A stretch of DNA of 8,576 nucleotides, from the NCBI GenBank assembly GCA_023393045.1, contig JAEWMV010000026.1, positions 1 through 8,576 of the forward strand, read 5' to 3'. The DNA comes from Bacillota bacterium (GTDB lineage Bacteria > Bacillota > Clostridia > Christensenellales > CAG-138). How positions within the stretch are numbered: position 1 is the first letter of the stretch; every line of letters begins with the position of its first letter. The translations under genes and the position numbers were made by a program. This document shows positions 1 through 5,962 of this stretch, in pieces. The notes below the pieces were generated by a model. That model worked only from the letters and a program-made list of their open reading frames with translations. It did not search any database and was not told the DNA's origin.

Positions 1-731
1 GGCCACGGCGGTGCGAAGCCCTGCATGCGCAGGGCAAACGCCTGGGCGGCGTTTTCATTTGTGACGGACGCGGGCGCGGCGGGTTCAAAGGGCGCGCGGC
101 CGCCGTTGAGCAGTTTGTACATCAATATGCCCAGCGAATAGACGTCCGCCGCGGCGCTGCCGGGCCTGCCTGCGTATACCTCGGGCGCGATATGCAAGGG
201 TACCGCGGCGGGAGCCGCCGCCTCCTGCGCAAGGCCGAAATCGCCCAGCTTGAAAGCGCTGCTTGCGCTGAGGAAGACGTTGTCCTCCCTGACGCTGCCG
301 TGGACGAGCCCGTGCGCTTCGCACGCTTCAAGCGCGCCGCACAGCTCGATGCCGAGCCTTCGCACCTCCTCGGGTTCCATGGGGCCGCCCGCCATATAGG
401 CTGAAAGAGGGAAGAGCGTCTCCATGCGGATGAAAACATGCCATTGGGGCGCGCCCGCCTTTTGCGTGACGATATGGTCCTCATAGGCGACGAGGCCGTC
501 CTCGCCGCGCAACGCGTACATGGCGTCGATCTCGCTGCGCAGGCGGGCAAGCATATCGCCGGAGTGCGCGGGGAGCGTGATGTGCTTGCATACGCTGTAG
601 TACGCTTTGCCGCCGTCATGGCGCACAAGCCTGTACGCGCGTGCGTATCCGCCTTCGTTCAGGAGTTCGTCCGCGTACCAATCGCCCCATAAGGGCTCAA
701 AATTCTTGATCGGATCGTCAGGCCGCACCAT
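1..731 (-). CDS. Serine/threonine protein kinase-like protein, partial, probable pseudokinase
   Basis: This is the N-terminal 243 residues of a Hanks-type kinase domain; the 3' end lies beyond the left edge. The ATG at 731-729 is preceded by GGAGGGG with a four-base spacer and by a strong promoter. Visible subdomains are a glycine-rich loop NEGGYARAY (residues 25-33), the ATP-anchoring Lys49 in VCKHI, the helix-C Glu67 in RSEID, DFG at 164-166, APE at 182-184, and helix-F Asp196 in ADVYSLG. The catalytic loop is abnormal. Where active kinases read HRDLKPEN, this protein reads HGSVREDN (144-151), so the catalytic Asp is Ser146 and the loop Lys is Arg148; the metal-binding Asn151 is kept. The stretch from DFG to APE is only 21 residues, alanine-rich, and has few phosphorylatable residues. 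By family knowledge these changes predict little or no phosphotransfer, with ATP binding possibly retained, but this is an inference. Any C-terminal membrane or sensor domain is out of view. Confidence 0.85.
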   Translation of the reverse strand, partial: MVRPDDPIKNFEPLWGDWYADELLNEGGYARAYRLVRHDGGKAYYSVCKHITLPAHSGDMLARLRSEIDAMYALRGEDGLVAYEDHIVTQKAGAPQWHVFIRMETLFPLSAYMAGGPMEPEEVRRLGIELCGALEACEAHGLVHGSVREDNVFLSASSAFKLGDFGLAQEAAAPAAVPLHIAPEVYAGRPGSAAADVYSLGILMYKLLNGGRAPFEPAAPASVTNENAAQAFALRMQGFAPPW

Positions 732-761
732 GATACCCCTCCGCTATTTAATGTTAATCTT

Positions 762-790
762 ATTATATGGCATTATTTGGGACGTGTCAT
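762..790 (-). promoter_or_regulatory. Sigma-A type promoter of the kinase-like gene
   Basis: On the minus strand the -35 is ATGACA (790-785; five of six matches to TTGACA), the spacer is 17 bases, and the -10 is a perfect TATAAT (767-762). The predicted transcription start near 755 gives a leader of about 24 bases before the ATG at 731. The site sits in an AT-rich island within GC-rich DNA. It makes the kinase-like gene a separate transcription unit from the aminotransferase upstream. Confidence 0.8.
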
Positions 791-858
791 TAAGATAAAT
801 GCCGTTTTTGGAGAGATTCGGGTAAATACGGCGGCGGTCGCACGGAAATTTTCATAAC

Positions 859-885
859 AAAAGGCCCGCCGCGTGAGCGGCGGGC
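859..885 (-). terminator. Rho-independent terminator of the aminotransferase unit
   Basis: There is a perfect 9-base-pair GC-only stem (864-872 pairing with 877-885) with a four-base loop. On the minus strand it is followed by C and then TTTT (862-859), with further T-rich sequence beyond. It lies 18 bases past the aminotransferase stop codon. The T-run is short, so termination may be incomplete, but the stem and its position fit an intrinsic terminator of the minus-strand vanW-like/aminotransferase unit. Confidence 0.8.
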
Positions 886-902
886 GATGGGGTTGCGCAG
901 GG

Positions 903-2099
903 TTACTTCTTTATCTCGTTGTACTTTTTGATGGCCATCGCGAGCAGGTCCATCGCGCGCTCGATGTCCTTGCAGTTGAGCACGTAGGCAAGGCGCACCT
1001 CGTTCCTGCCCATGCCGGGCGTCGCGTAGAAGCCCGCGCCGGGAGCGTACATGATGGTCTCGTTGTTGTCCGAAAAATCGGTCAGCAGCCACTTCTGGAA
1101 CTCGTCCGTATCGTCTACGGGCAGCTTCGCCATCACGTAGAAGGCGCCCTTGGGCTCCTTGCACACAACGCCGGGGATATCGTTGAGCTTGCGGTAGATC
1201 GTGTCGCGGCGGCAGCGATATTCTTCGCGCACCGCGTCGAAGTATTCCGTGCCCGCGTCGTAGAGCGCGGCCGAGGCCACCTGATCGAGCGTTGCCACGC
1301 TCAGGCGCGCCTGGCAGAACTTCAAAGCGTGCTGCTGGAGCGTCTTGTTGCGGGTGATGAGCGCGCCGATGCGCGCGCCGCAGGCGCTGAAGCGCTTGGA
1401 TACGGAGTCGATGATGATGGCGTTTTCGGCGATATCCTCGAAGTTGCCGATGGAGGCGAGCGCCTCTCCGCCGTAGACGAACTCGCGGTACACCTCGTCC
1501 CCGATGAGGAAGAGGTTATGCTCCTTGGCGATGTCCGCCATCAGGCGCAGCTCTTCGGGCGTCAATACCGTGCCGGTCGGGTTGCCGGGGTTGGTAAAAA
1601 CGATGGCGCGTGTGCGTTCGTTGATGAGCGGCTCAATCTTTTCGCGCGAGGCGTAGTGATAGCCCTCTTCCGGGGTGGTATGGATGGGGCGGATGGATGC
1701 GCCCGTGGCGTTCACAAACGTGTTGTAATTGGGGTAGAAGGGTTCCGGCACGATGATCTCATCCCCGTCGTCGAGTATGCAGTTGAGGGCGATGGTGAGC
1801 GCCTCGCTGCCGCCCGTGGTGATGAAGATATCGCCCGTGCCGTAGTTGATGCCGATGCCCGCGTAATACTTCCGCACGGCCTCGATCATCTCGGGGATAC
1901 CGGGGGAGGGCGCGTAGGCGAGTACGGGCAGGCGGAAGTTGCGCACCGCGTCAAAATAGGCGGGCGGCGTGGCGATGTCCGGCTGGCCGATGTTGAGATG
2001 GTAGATCTTTACGCCCTTTTTGTTGGCTTCCACCTGATAGGGGTAGAACTTGCGGATCGGGGAGAGATGGCACTTTTCAATTTTGCTTGAGAACTTCAT
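903..2099 (-). CDS. Pyridoxal phosphate-dependent aminotransferase, class I/II fold
   Basis: This is a full-length 398-residue cytoplasmic aminotransferase of fold type I, of the AspB/AspC-like group. The start at 2099 (MKFSSKIEK) is chosen over an in-frame ATG at 2114 because a perfect AGGAGG lies five bases upstream of it and inside the longer version. Landmarks visible are the N-terminal HLNIGQPD, the cofactor-binding TTGGSEA, NPGNPTG beginning at Asn170, DEVY with Asp201 (pyridine nitrogen) and Tyr204, the Schiff-base Lys235 in SVSKRFS followed by the phosphate-binding Arg of GARIG, and Arg369 in VRLAYVLN, which should bind the substrate alpha-carboxylate. All catalytic residues are present, so it should be active. 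The amino donor and acceptor cannot be decided from sequence; aspartate, aromatic and branched-chain amino acids are all possible in this subgroup. It follows the vanW-like gene by 47 bases, with no terminator between them. Confidence 0.95.
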   Translation of the reverse strand: MKFSSKIEKCHLSPIRKFYPYQVEANKKGVKIYHLNIGQPDIATPPAYFDAVRNFRLPVLAYAPSPGIPEMIEAVRKYYAGIGINYGTGDIFITTGGSEALTIALNCILDDGDEIIVPEPFYPNYNTFVNATGASIRPIHTTPEEGYHYASREKIEPLINERTRAIVFTNPGNPTGTVLTPEELRLMADIAKEHNLFLIGDEVYREFVYGGEALASIGNFEDIAENAIIIDSVSKRFSACGARIGALITRNKTLQQHALKFCQARLSVATLDQVASAALYDAGTEYFDAVREEYRCRRDTIYRKLNDIPGVVCKEPKGAFYVMAKLPVDDTDEFQKWLLTDFSDNNETIMYAPGAGFYATPGMGRNEVRLAYVLNCKDIERAMDLLAMAIKKYNEIKK

Positions 2100-2104
2100 T
2101 GCTT

Positions 2105-2110
2105 CCTCCT
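2105..2110 (-). promoter_or_regulatory. Ribosome binding site that fixes the aminotransferase start
   Basis: A perfect AGGAGG lies on the minus strand, five bases before the ATG at 2099. The alternative upstream ATG at 2114 would place this site inside the coding sequence, so the shorter protein is preferred. Confidence 0.85.
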
Positions 2111-2120
2111 GCATAGCGCA

Positions 2121-2150
2121 TTTTTATCCAGGGAAAATAAATTCGCTCAA
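2121..2150 (-). promoter_or_regulatory. Possible weak internal promoter before the aminotransferase gene
   Basis: The minus-strand elements are TTGAGC (2150-2145; four of six matches), an 18-base spacer and TAAAAA (2126-2121; four of six matches). The -35 overlaps the end of the vanW-like gene and its TGA stop. The site could add transcription of the aminotransferase independent of the vanW-like promoter. The match is modest and the gap is AT-rich, so chance occurrence is quite possible. Confidence 0.3.
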
Positions 2151-3742
2151 TTCGTGGGCGAGGAGCTCGGCGCGGGCGCTCCGCCCGTGCCCACGACCGT
2201 TTCGCCGGTGACCGCCCGGTAGGTTTCCGAATACAGCGCCTCGCTCGACTTCAATTCGCCGTTTATGTAAGTGTCGCGGTAGGCGGTCGCCTCATAGCCG
2301 TTGCGCGCCTGGATGGTGACTTCGGAATGGTTGGCCGGCTTTGTCGTATCATAGACGATGTTCATCGTGGACTCTATCACCTTGTCCACTACGCCGCGCA
2401 CCTTGTAGGTGACGCCGTCGCCCAGGGGCTTGCCGTAGATCTGGACGGTGACGGTATAGTTCTGCCTGTCGCAATAGACGAACACATACAAGGGATGCCC
2501 CGTGTTATTGACAAAGCTTAAACTCTTGCCGCTTTCCACCGTGCCGGTGACGGTGCAGTCGAGCCCCGTGTCCACGTAGCTCGAGGGCCAGGAGTGATGC
2601 TTGCGCTCCGTAATGGAGATGCCCTCTATGTTCTGGGCGAGCACTTCCTCCAGTGTGGAGCCGCGCTGCATGGATGCCCCCGCGCACAACAGTGCGTTGT
2701 AGAGGGTGGTGGACACCTGGCAGATGCCGCCGCCCGCCTGATCCTCGTACTGGTTGCCGTTGACGATGCCCGGCGCGAGCGGCCAGCCGTCCGCCTCCGT
2801 GCGGGGGCCGATGTAGGCGTTGAAATTGAATTCCTCTTTATCCAAAACGACCATGCCGTTGAGCAGGGTGGAGGCTTTCTGTATGTTGCCCACGCGCTTT
2901 TCGTCGCGCGCGGCGCGGCTGCCGCCAAAGCTCGTCTGGAACGTGGCGACAAGCTGCGTCATAGCCTGGGCATCCGCAATCGTGGTCGTCGGAGCGACGT
3001 AATTGAGCTCCGGCTCAAGCGTGCCGGTCAGCGTGCCGGAGGCGAGCATCGCCGCGATTTCGTCGTACACGGCCGCCTCGTCGAGCACATAGCCGTCCGT
3101 ACCCTGGGTAAAGACGAACTCGGGCGAAGCGGAGGTCGTCACGGTGGCGACGCCGGGCTCCACGGGCTCGGTGTTGAGCGCGAGCGCGATGGTGGCAAGC
3201 TTTTCGCGAAGCGCCGTTTCATCCGGCTTGAAGGCAACGCTAAAAGTGCGTCCGTTTTCGCGCACGTCGTCCTTTTCGCTGTTGTTTTCGAGTATAGTGC
3301 CGCTGCGGCCGAGCGCGATCGCCTCCGTCAAAACCGCGTCGAGCGTGGAGGTCGCCTTCATGTCCGCGGCGGTGAGCAGCCAGAGCATGGTGCCGTGGGA
3401 CACCGTGATGTTGATGGATTCCATGTCCGCCTGCACGCTGGGGAGTATGGCTTCGCGCGCGGCGGCGTAGGTCATGCCGGAAATATCCGTGCCGTTGACC
3501 GTGATGCCCTCGATGAACGTGCCGTCGTCCTTGACGGCCTCCATGTCGCTTTTTGTGGGCTTGTTTGTGAAAAAGAATACGATGAGTACGACGACAAGCG
3601 CCGCCGCGAGCGTTGCGAAGGTGAGTTTGCTTATCGCAAGCGGGCGGCTGAGCCTGTTACGCCGTTTGCCGCCGGGCCGTTTGCTTTTGTTTGCGGGCGC
3701 GCCGACGCCGGCGCGCTCTACACGATGTTCCATGATTCTCAT
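2147..3742 (-). CDS. VanW family cell-envelope protein
   Basis: This is a 531-residue protein with a basic cytoplasmic N-terminus, one membrane segment (about 40-58, rich in V, L and F) and a large extracytoplasmic part, so it is a type II membrane or anchored protein. Residues about 100-215 resemble the peptidoglycan-binding module commonly found before VanW domains. The VanW domain follows, with the hallmark GGGICQVSTTLYNALL starting near residue 335 and PLAPGI before it. The C-terminal portion (about 440-515) has a G5-like pattern (VRGVV, ARNGYEATAYRDTYINGE), ending in a low-complexity APAPSSSPTN tail. The ATG at 3742 is chosen because GAGGTG lies just upstream; GTG at 3745 and ATG at 3733 are alternatives. 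VanW is named from a vancomycin-resistance cluster, but its biochemical role is not settled. No vanA-type ligase or other resistance gene is nearby, so no resistance role should be inferred. A wall-associated role is the reasonable expectation. Confidence 0.93.
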   Translation of the reverse strand: MRIMEHRVERAGVGAPANKSKRPGGKRRNRLSRPLAISKLTFATLAAALVVVLIVFFFTNKPTKSDMEAVKDDGTFIEGITVNGTDISGMTYAAAREAILPSVQADMESINITVSHGTMLWLLTAADMKATSTLDAVLTEAIALGRSGTILENNSEKDDVRENGRTFSVAFKPDETALREKLATIALALNTEPVEPGVATVTTSASPEFVFTQGTDGYVLDEAAVYDEIAAMLASGTLTGTLEPELNYVAPTTTIADAQAMTQLVATFQTSFGGSRAARDEKRVGNIQKASTLLNGMVVLDKEEFNFNAYIGPRTEADGWPLAPGIVNGNQYEDQAGGGICQVSTTLYNALLCAGASMQRGSTLEEVLAQNIEGISITERKHHSWPSSYVDTGLDCTVTGTVESGKSLSFVNNTGHPLYVFVYCDRQNYTVTVQIYGKPLGDGVTYKVRGVVDKVIESTMNIVYDTTKPANHSEVTIQARNGYEATAYRDTYINGELKSSEALYSETYRAVTGETVVGTGGAPAPSSSPTN

Positions 3743-3760
3743 CACACCTCACGGTCATTT

Positions 3761-3789
3761 ATTATACATCAAACGCCCTTTTGGTTCAA
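3761..3789 (-). promoter_or_regulatory. Sigma-A type promoter of the vanW-like gene
   Basis: The minus-strand -35 is TTGAAC (3789-3784; four of six matches), the spacer is 17 bases, and the -10 is a perfect TATAAT (3766-3761). Transcription would start near 3754, leaving a very short leader before the ATG at 3742. The -35 overlaps a candidate rightward promoter on the other strand. Confidence 0.7.
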
Positions 3790-3809
3790 CCTTGGCAGGT
3801 TAATATATT
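3781..3809 (+). promoter_or_regulatory. Candidate distal promoter for the RNase J operon
   Basis: The elements are TTGGTT (3781-3786; three of six matches), a 17-base spacer and TATATT (3804-3809; five of six matches). The -35 overlaps the -35 of the leftward vanW-like promoter, so the two would compete for polymerase. Use of this promoter would include the small leader ORF at 3869-3997 in the transcript. Confidence 0.4.
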
Positions 3810-3841
3810 CCCCTTCGACATTTGTTTACATTTGGCCGCGC

Positions 3842-3870
3842 TTGTATGTGCGAAAAGGAGATAGTATAAT
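3842..3870 (+). promoter_or_regulatory. Candidate proximal promoter for the RNase J operon
   Basis: The elements are TTGTAT (3842-3847; three of six matches), a 17-base spacer and a perfect TATAAT (3865-3870). A start near 3877 would give a leader of about 45 bases before the RNase J TTG codon. The -10 overlaps the ATG of the small leader ORF, so transcripts from here could not express that ORF. Experiment would be needed to choose between this and the distal promoter. Confidence 0.45.
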
Positions 3871-3997
3871 GGACACATTGTGGGGAGGTAGGCTCTTCGC
3901 AAAAGAAAGTGAGGATACAGTTTGGCAAGCAAGGCAAAAGGAAACAAGCTCAAGATCATACCGCTCGGCGGCGTGGGAGAAGTGGGCAAAAACATGA
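3869..3997 (+). CDS. Possible small leader ORF overlapping the RNase J start; ArgH-like N-terminus
   Basis: The ATG at 3869 opens a 42-codon frame that ends inside RNase J and overlaps it by 76 bases in another frame. It has a good ribosome site, AAGGAG at 3855-3860, eight bases upstream. The first residues read MDTLWGGRLFAKESED. These resemble the conserved start of argininosuccinate lyase (LWGGRF followed by a K-E/T-D-like segment) with one extra residue, and the resemblance ends there. It could be a decayed 5' fragment of an argH copy, a regulatory leader peptide, or coincidence. Beyond codon 18 the frame runs over RNase J coding sequence, so composition there is uninformative. Expression depends on a promoter upstream of 3869. 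Confidence 0.2.
   Translation: MDTLWGGRLFAKESEDTVWQARQKETSSRSYRSAAWEKWAKT
3909..3924 (+). promoter_or_regulatory. Ribosome binding site and TTG start of RNase J
   Basis: GTGAGG (3909-3914) lies seven bases before a TTG codon at 3922. A TGA in the same frame at 3910-3912 excludes any earlier start. The first ATG in frame (codon 25) falls after the conserved PLGGVGEVGKN motif, so TTG is the only start that gives a complete enzyme. Confidence 0.8.
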
Positions 3998-5595
3998 CCG
4001 TGCTCGAGTACGGCAAGGATATGATTATCGTAGACTGCGGTCTCATCTTCCCGGACGACGATCTGCCCGGCATAGATTTGGTGATCCCCGATATGTCCTA
4101 TGTGGAAAAGAACGCCGACAAGCTCAGGGGCATACTCGTCACGCACGGCCATGAGGACCACATCGGCGCGCTGCCCTACGCGCTCAAACAGTTCAAAACG
4201 CCCGTTTACGGCTCAAAGCTGACCTGCGCGCTCATCGAGCACAAGCTGGAGGAGGCGAAGGTCACCGACGCGCAGCTCGTCACCGTCAAGGCGGGAGACA
4301 GGATACGCCTCGGCTGTTTCAACGTGGAGTTCATCAAGACCAGCCATTCCATCGCGGGCGCGTTCGCGCTCGCCATCATCACGCCCGTGGGCACGGTTAT
4401 CCACACGGGCGACTTCAAGGTGGATTACACCCCGCTCGACAACGAGCCCATCGACATCGTGCGCTTCGCCTACTACGGCTCGCGCGGGGTGGTGGCGCTT
4501 TTATCGGACAGCACAAACGCGGAGCTCGCGGGGCATACGCTCTCCGAGCGCGAGATCGGCAGGACCTTCGAGCATTATTTCGACATTGCGGACGGGCGCA
4601 TCATCGTCGCCACGTTCGCCTCGAACATCTATCGCATCCAGCAGATCGCGGACGTGGCCATTTCCTTCGGGCGCGTTATATGCTTCCAGGGCAGGAGCAT
4701 GGTCAACATCGCCAAGGTCGCTTCGGAGCTCGGTTACCTCAGCATACCCGAGGAGAAGATCGTCGACGTGGACAAGCTGGGCAGGATTGAAAATTCCAAG
4801 GTCTGCGTCATCACCACCGGCAGTCAGGGCGAGCCCATGAGCGGGCTTTTCCGCATGGCAAACTCCTCCCACCGGCTCAACATCGGCAAGGGGGATACGG
4901 TCATCATCTCCGCCTCCGCCATACCGGGCAACGAGGTGGGCGTGAGCCGCGTCATCAACCAGCTCTACCAGAAGGATGCCAAGGTCGTGTATGACCGCAT
5001 GGCGGACGTGCACGTGTCCGGCCACGCGCGCCGCGAGGAGCTCCGGCTCATGTTCGCGCTCACAAAGCCCAAGTATTTCATCCCCGTGCACGGCGAGGCG
5101 CGCCAGCTCTACCAGCACGCGGAGCTCGCGCAGGAGATGGGTATTGTGGAGCGCAACATCGTCGTGCCCGAAATAGGCGACGTCATAGAACTGAGCCGCG
5201 GTGGCATCAAATGCACGGGCAGCGTGCATGCGGGCAGCGTCATGATAGACGGCGGCAGCGTGGGCGAGATTGGTGAAACCGTGTTGAAGGACCGCCGCCA
5301 ACTCGCCGAGGATGGGCTTTTCACGGTGGTGATTCCGCTTAAAAAGAGCACGGGCGAGCTCATCGGCGCGCCGGAGATCATCTCGCGCGGCTTCGTCTAC
5401 GTCAAGAGCTCGGAGGAGCTCATGGCGGGCGCGCGCACGCTTGTGAGCGACCTTGCGGGCAAATTCGCAAACGCCCACAAGTCCGAGTGGAGCGGCATCA
5501 AGAACAACATACGCGCGGCTTTGAAGAACGAGCTTTACAATAAGACGAAGCGCACGCCCATCATACTGCCCATCATCATAGAGCTTGATATTTAA
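3922..5595 (+). CDS. rnj: Ribonuclease J
   Basis: This is a 557-residue cytoplasmic metallo-beta-lactamase/beta-CASP ribonuclease, close to the usual 555 or so for RNase J, which combines 5'-to-3' exonuclease and endonuclease activity in mRNA decay and rRNA maturation. The N-terminus IIPLGGVGEVGKN is typical. Metal-binding motifs are THGHEDHIG (His75, His77, Asp79, His80), His142 in KTSHSIAGA and Asp164 in HTGDFK. The beta-CASP part holds SDSTNAE, TTGSQGEP and SASAIPGNE, then HVSGHA (His364, His368) and PVHGEARQL (His390). The C-terminal domain (about 450-557) is present. One departure is HGEA where HGEY is common. Translation must begin at TTG, since a stop codon lies four codons upstream in frame. 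Fifteen bases separate it from the YlbF-family gene, indicating co-transcription. Whether it is the RnjA or RnjB type cannot be settled from one gene. Confidence 0.97.
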   Translation: MASKAKGNKLKIIPLGGVGEVGKNMTVLEYGKDMIIVDCGLIFPDDDLPGIDLVIPDMSYVEKNADKLRGILVTHGHEDHIGALPYALKQFKTPVYGSKLTCALIEHKLEEAKVTDAQLVTVKAGDRIRLGCFNVEFIKTSHSIAGAFALAIITPVGTVIHTGDFKVDYTPLDNEPIDIVRFAYYGSRGVVALLSDSTNAELAGHTLSEREIGRTFEHYFDIADGRIIVATFASNIYRIQQIADVAISFGRVICFQGRSMVNIAKVASELGYLSIPEEKIVDVDKLGRIENSKVCVITTGSQGEPMSGLFRMANSSHRLNIGKGDTVIISASAIPGNEVGVSRVINQLYQKDAKVVYDRMADVHVSGHARREELRLMFALTKPKYFIPVHGEARQLYQHAELAQEMGIVERNIVVPEIGDVIELSRGGIKCTGSVHAGSVMIDGGSVGEIGETVLKDRRQLAEDGLFTVVIPLKKSTGELIGAPEIISRGFVYVKSSEELMAGARTLVSDLAGKFANAHKSEWSGIKNNIRAALKNELYNKTKRTPIILPIIIELDI

Positions 5596-5598
5596 ATG

Positions 5599-5606
5599 AA
5601 GGAGGG
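5599..5606 (+). promoter_or_regulatory. Ribosome binding site that fixes the YlbF-family start
   Basis: AAGGAGGG sits four bases before the ATG at 5611. An earlier in-frame ATG at 5596 would have this strong site inside its coding region and no site of its own, so 5611 is the preferred start. Confidence 0.85.
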
Positions 5607-5610
5607 AACT

Positions 5611-5952
5611 ATGGTTTACGACAAGGCGCGGGAGCTTGCTAAAATGCTCGCCAGGAGCGACGAGTATGCGGCCTATAAGCAGACGCAGGAGAAGGCGTTT
5701 GCCAACGACACGACCAAGGCGCTCATCAAGGAATACAACCAGCTGCGCATCCGCGCGCAGGGCGCGGCCGTTTCGGGCAAAAAGGACGAGGAGTGCATGG
5801 AGAGGCTGCAGAAGGTGGGCGAGGTGCTCCAGCTCAACCATGACGCTTCGGACTACCTCATCGCCGAATACCGGCTCAACACCATGCTCGGCGACGTGTA
5901 TAAAATACTTGCGGAGGCGCTGGATTTGAGCCTCGACATGCTCGACTCATAA
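5611..5952 (+). CDS. YlbF/YmcA family protein, probable RNA-processing cofactor
   Basis: This is a 113-residue, almost wholly helical cytoplasmic protein with the YlbF family pattern: an N-terminal ARELAKMLARSDEYAAYK helix, then KALIKEYNQLR, a charged linker, and a C-terminal ASDYLIAEYRLNTMLGDVYKIL segment. In Bacillus subtilis, YlbF, YmcA and YaaT form a complex that assists RNase Y in mRNA maturation and affects competence, biofilm formation and sporulation. This protein has a single cysteine (Cys62) and no cysteine-rich tail, so iron-sulfur binding of the kind reported for that complex is not evident. It cannot be assigned to YlbF or YmcA by inspection, hence no symbol. Its place directly after RNase J and before mltG suggests a role tied to RNA turnover, but this is inference from position. 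Confidence 0.85.
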   Translation: MVYDKARELAKMLARSDEYAAYKQTQEKAFANDTTKALIKEYNQLRIRAQGAAVSGKKDEECMERLQKVGEVLQLNHDASDYLIAEYRLNTMLGDVYKILAEALDLSLDMLDS

Positions 5953-5962
5953 GGGTTTTGCC

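Noticed and set aside
732..858. Riboswitch or small RNA in the gap before the kinase-like gene
   Set aside because: Apart from the promoter and the terminator, no extended pairing or known riboswitch core was seen, and the kinase leader is only about 24 bases.
873..2090. Long plus-strand open frame (405 codons) opposite the aminotransferase gene
   Set aside because: It is the antisense shadow of a clearly conserved enzyme in GC-rich DNA. Its translation has no recognisable motif and no ribosome site was seen.
2147..3742. Vancomycin resistance determinant
   Set aside because: VanW-domain proteins are common in Firmicutes without resistance clusters, and no D-Ala-D-Lac ligase, VanH, VanX or VanRS homologue is in the window.
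2594..3868. Long plus-strand open frame opposite the vanW-like gene
   Set aside because: It is Arg/Gly/Ala-rich antisense translation without a known domain. The VanW motif on the other strand explains the conservation. Only its last part, after 3869, is discussed as a possible leader ORF.
4501..5841. Minus-strand open frame (446 codons) opposite RNase J and the YlbF-family gene
   Set aside because: It is His/Arg/Leu-rich antisense sequence spanning two well-supported genes and has no family features.
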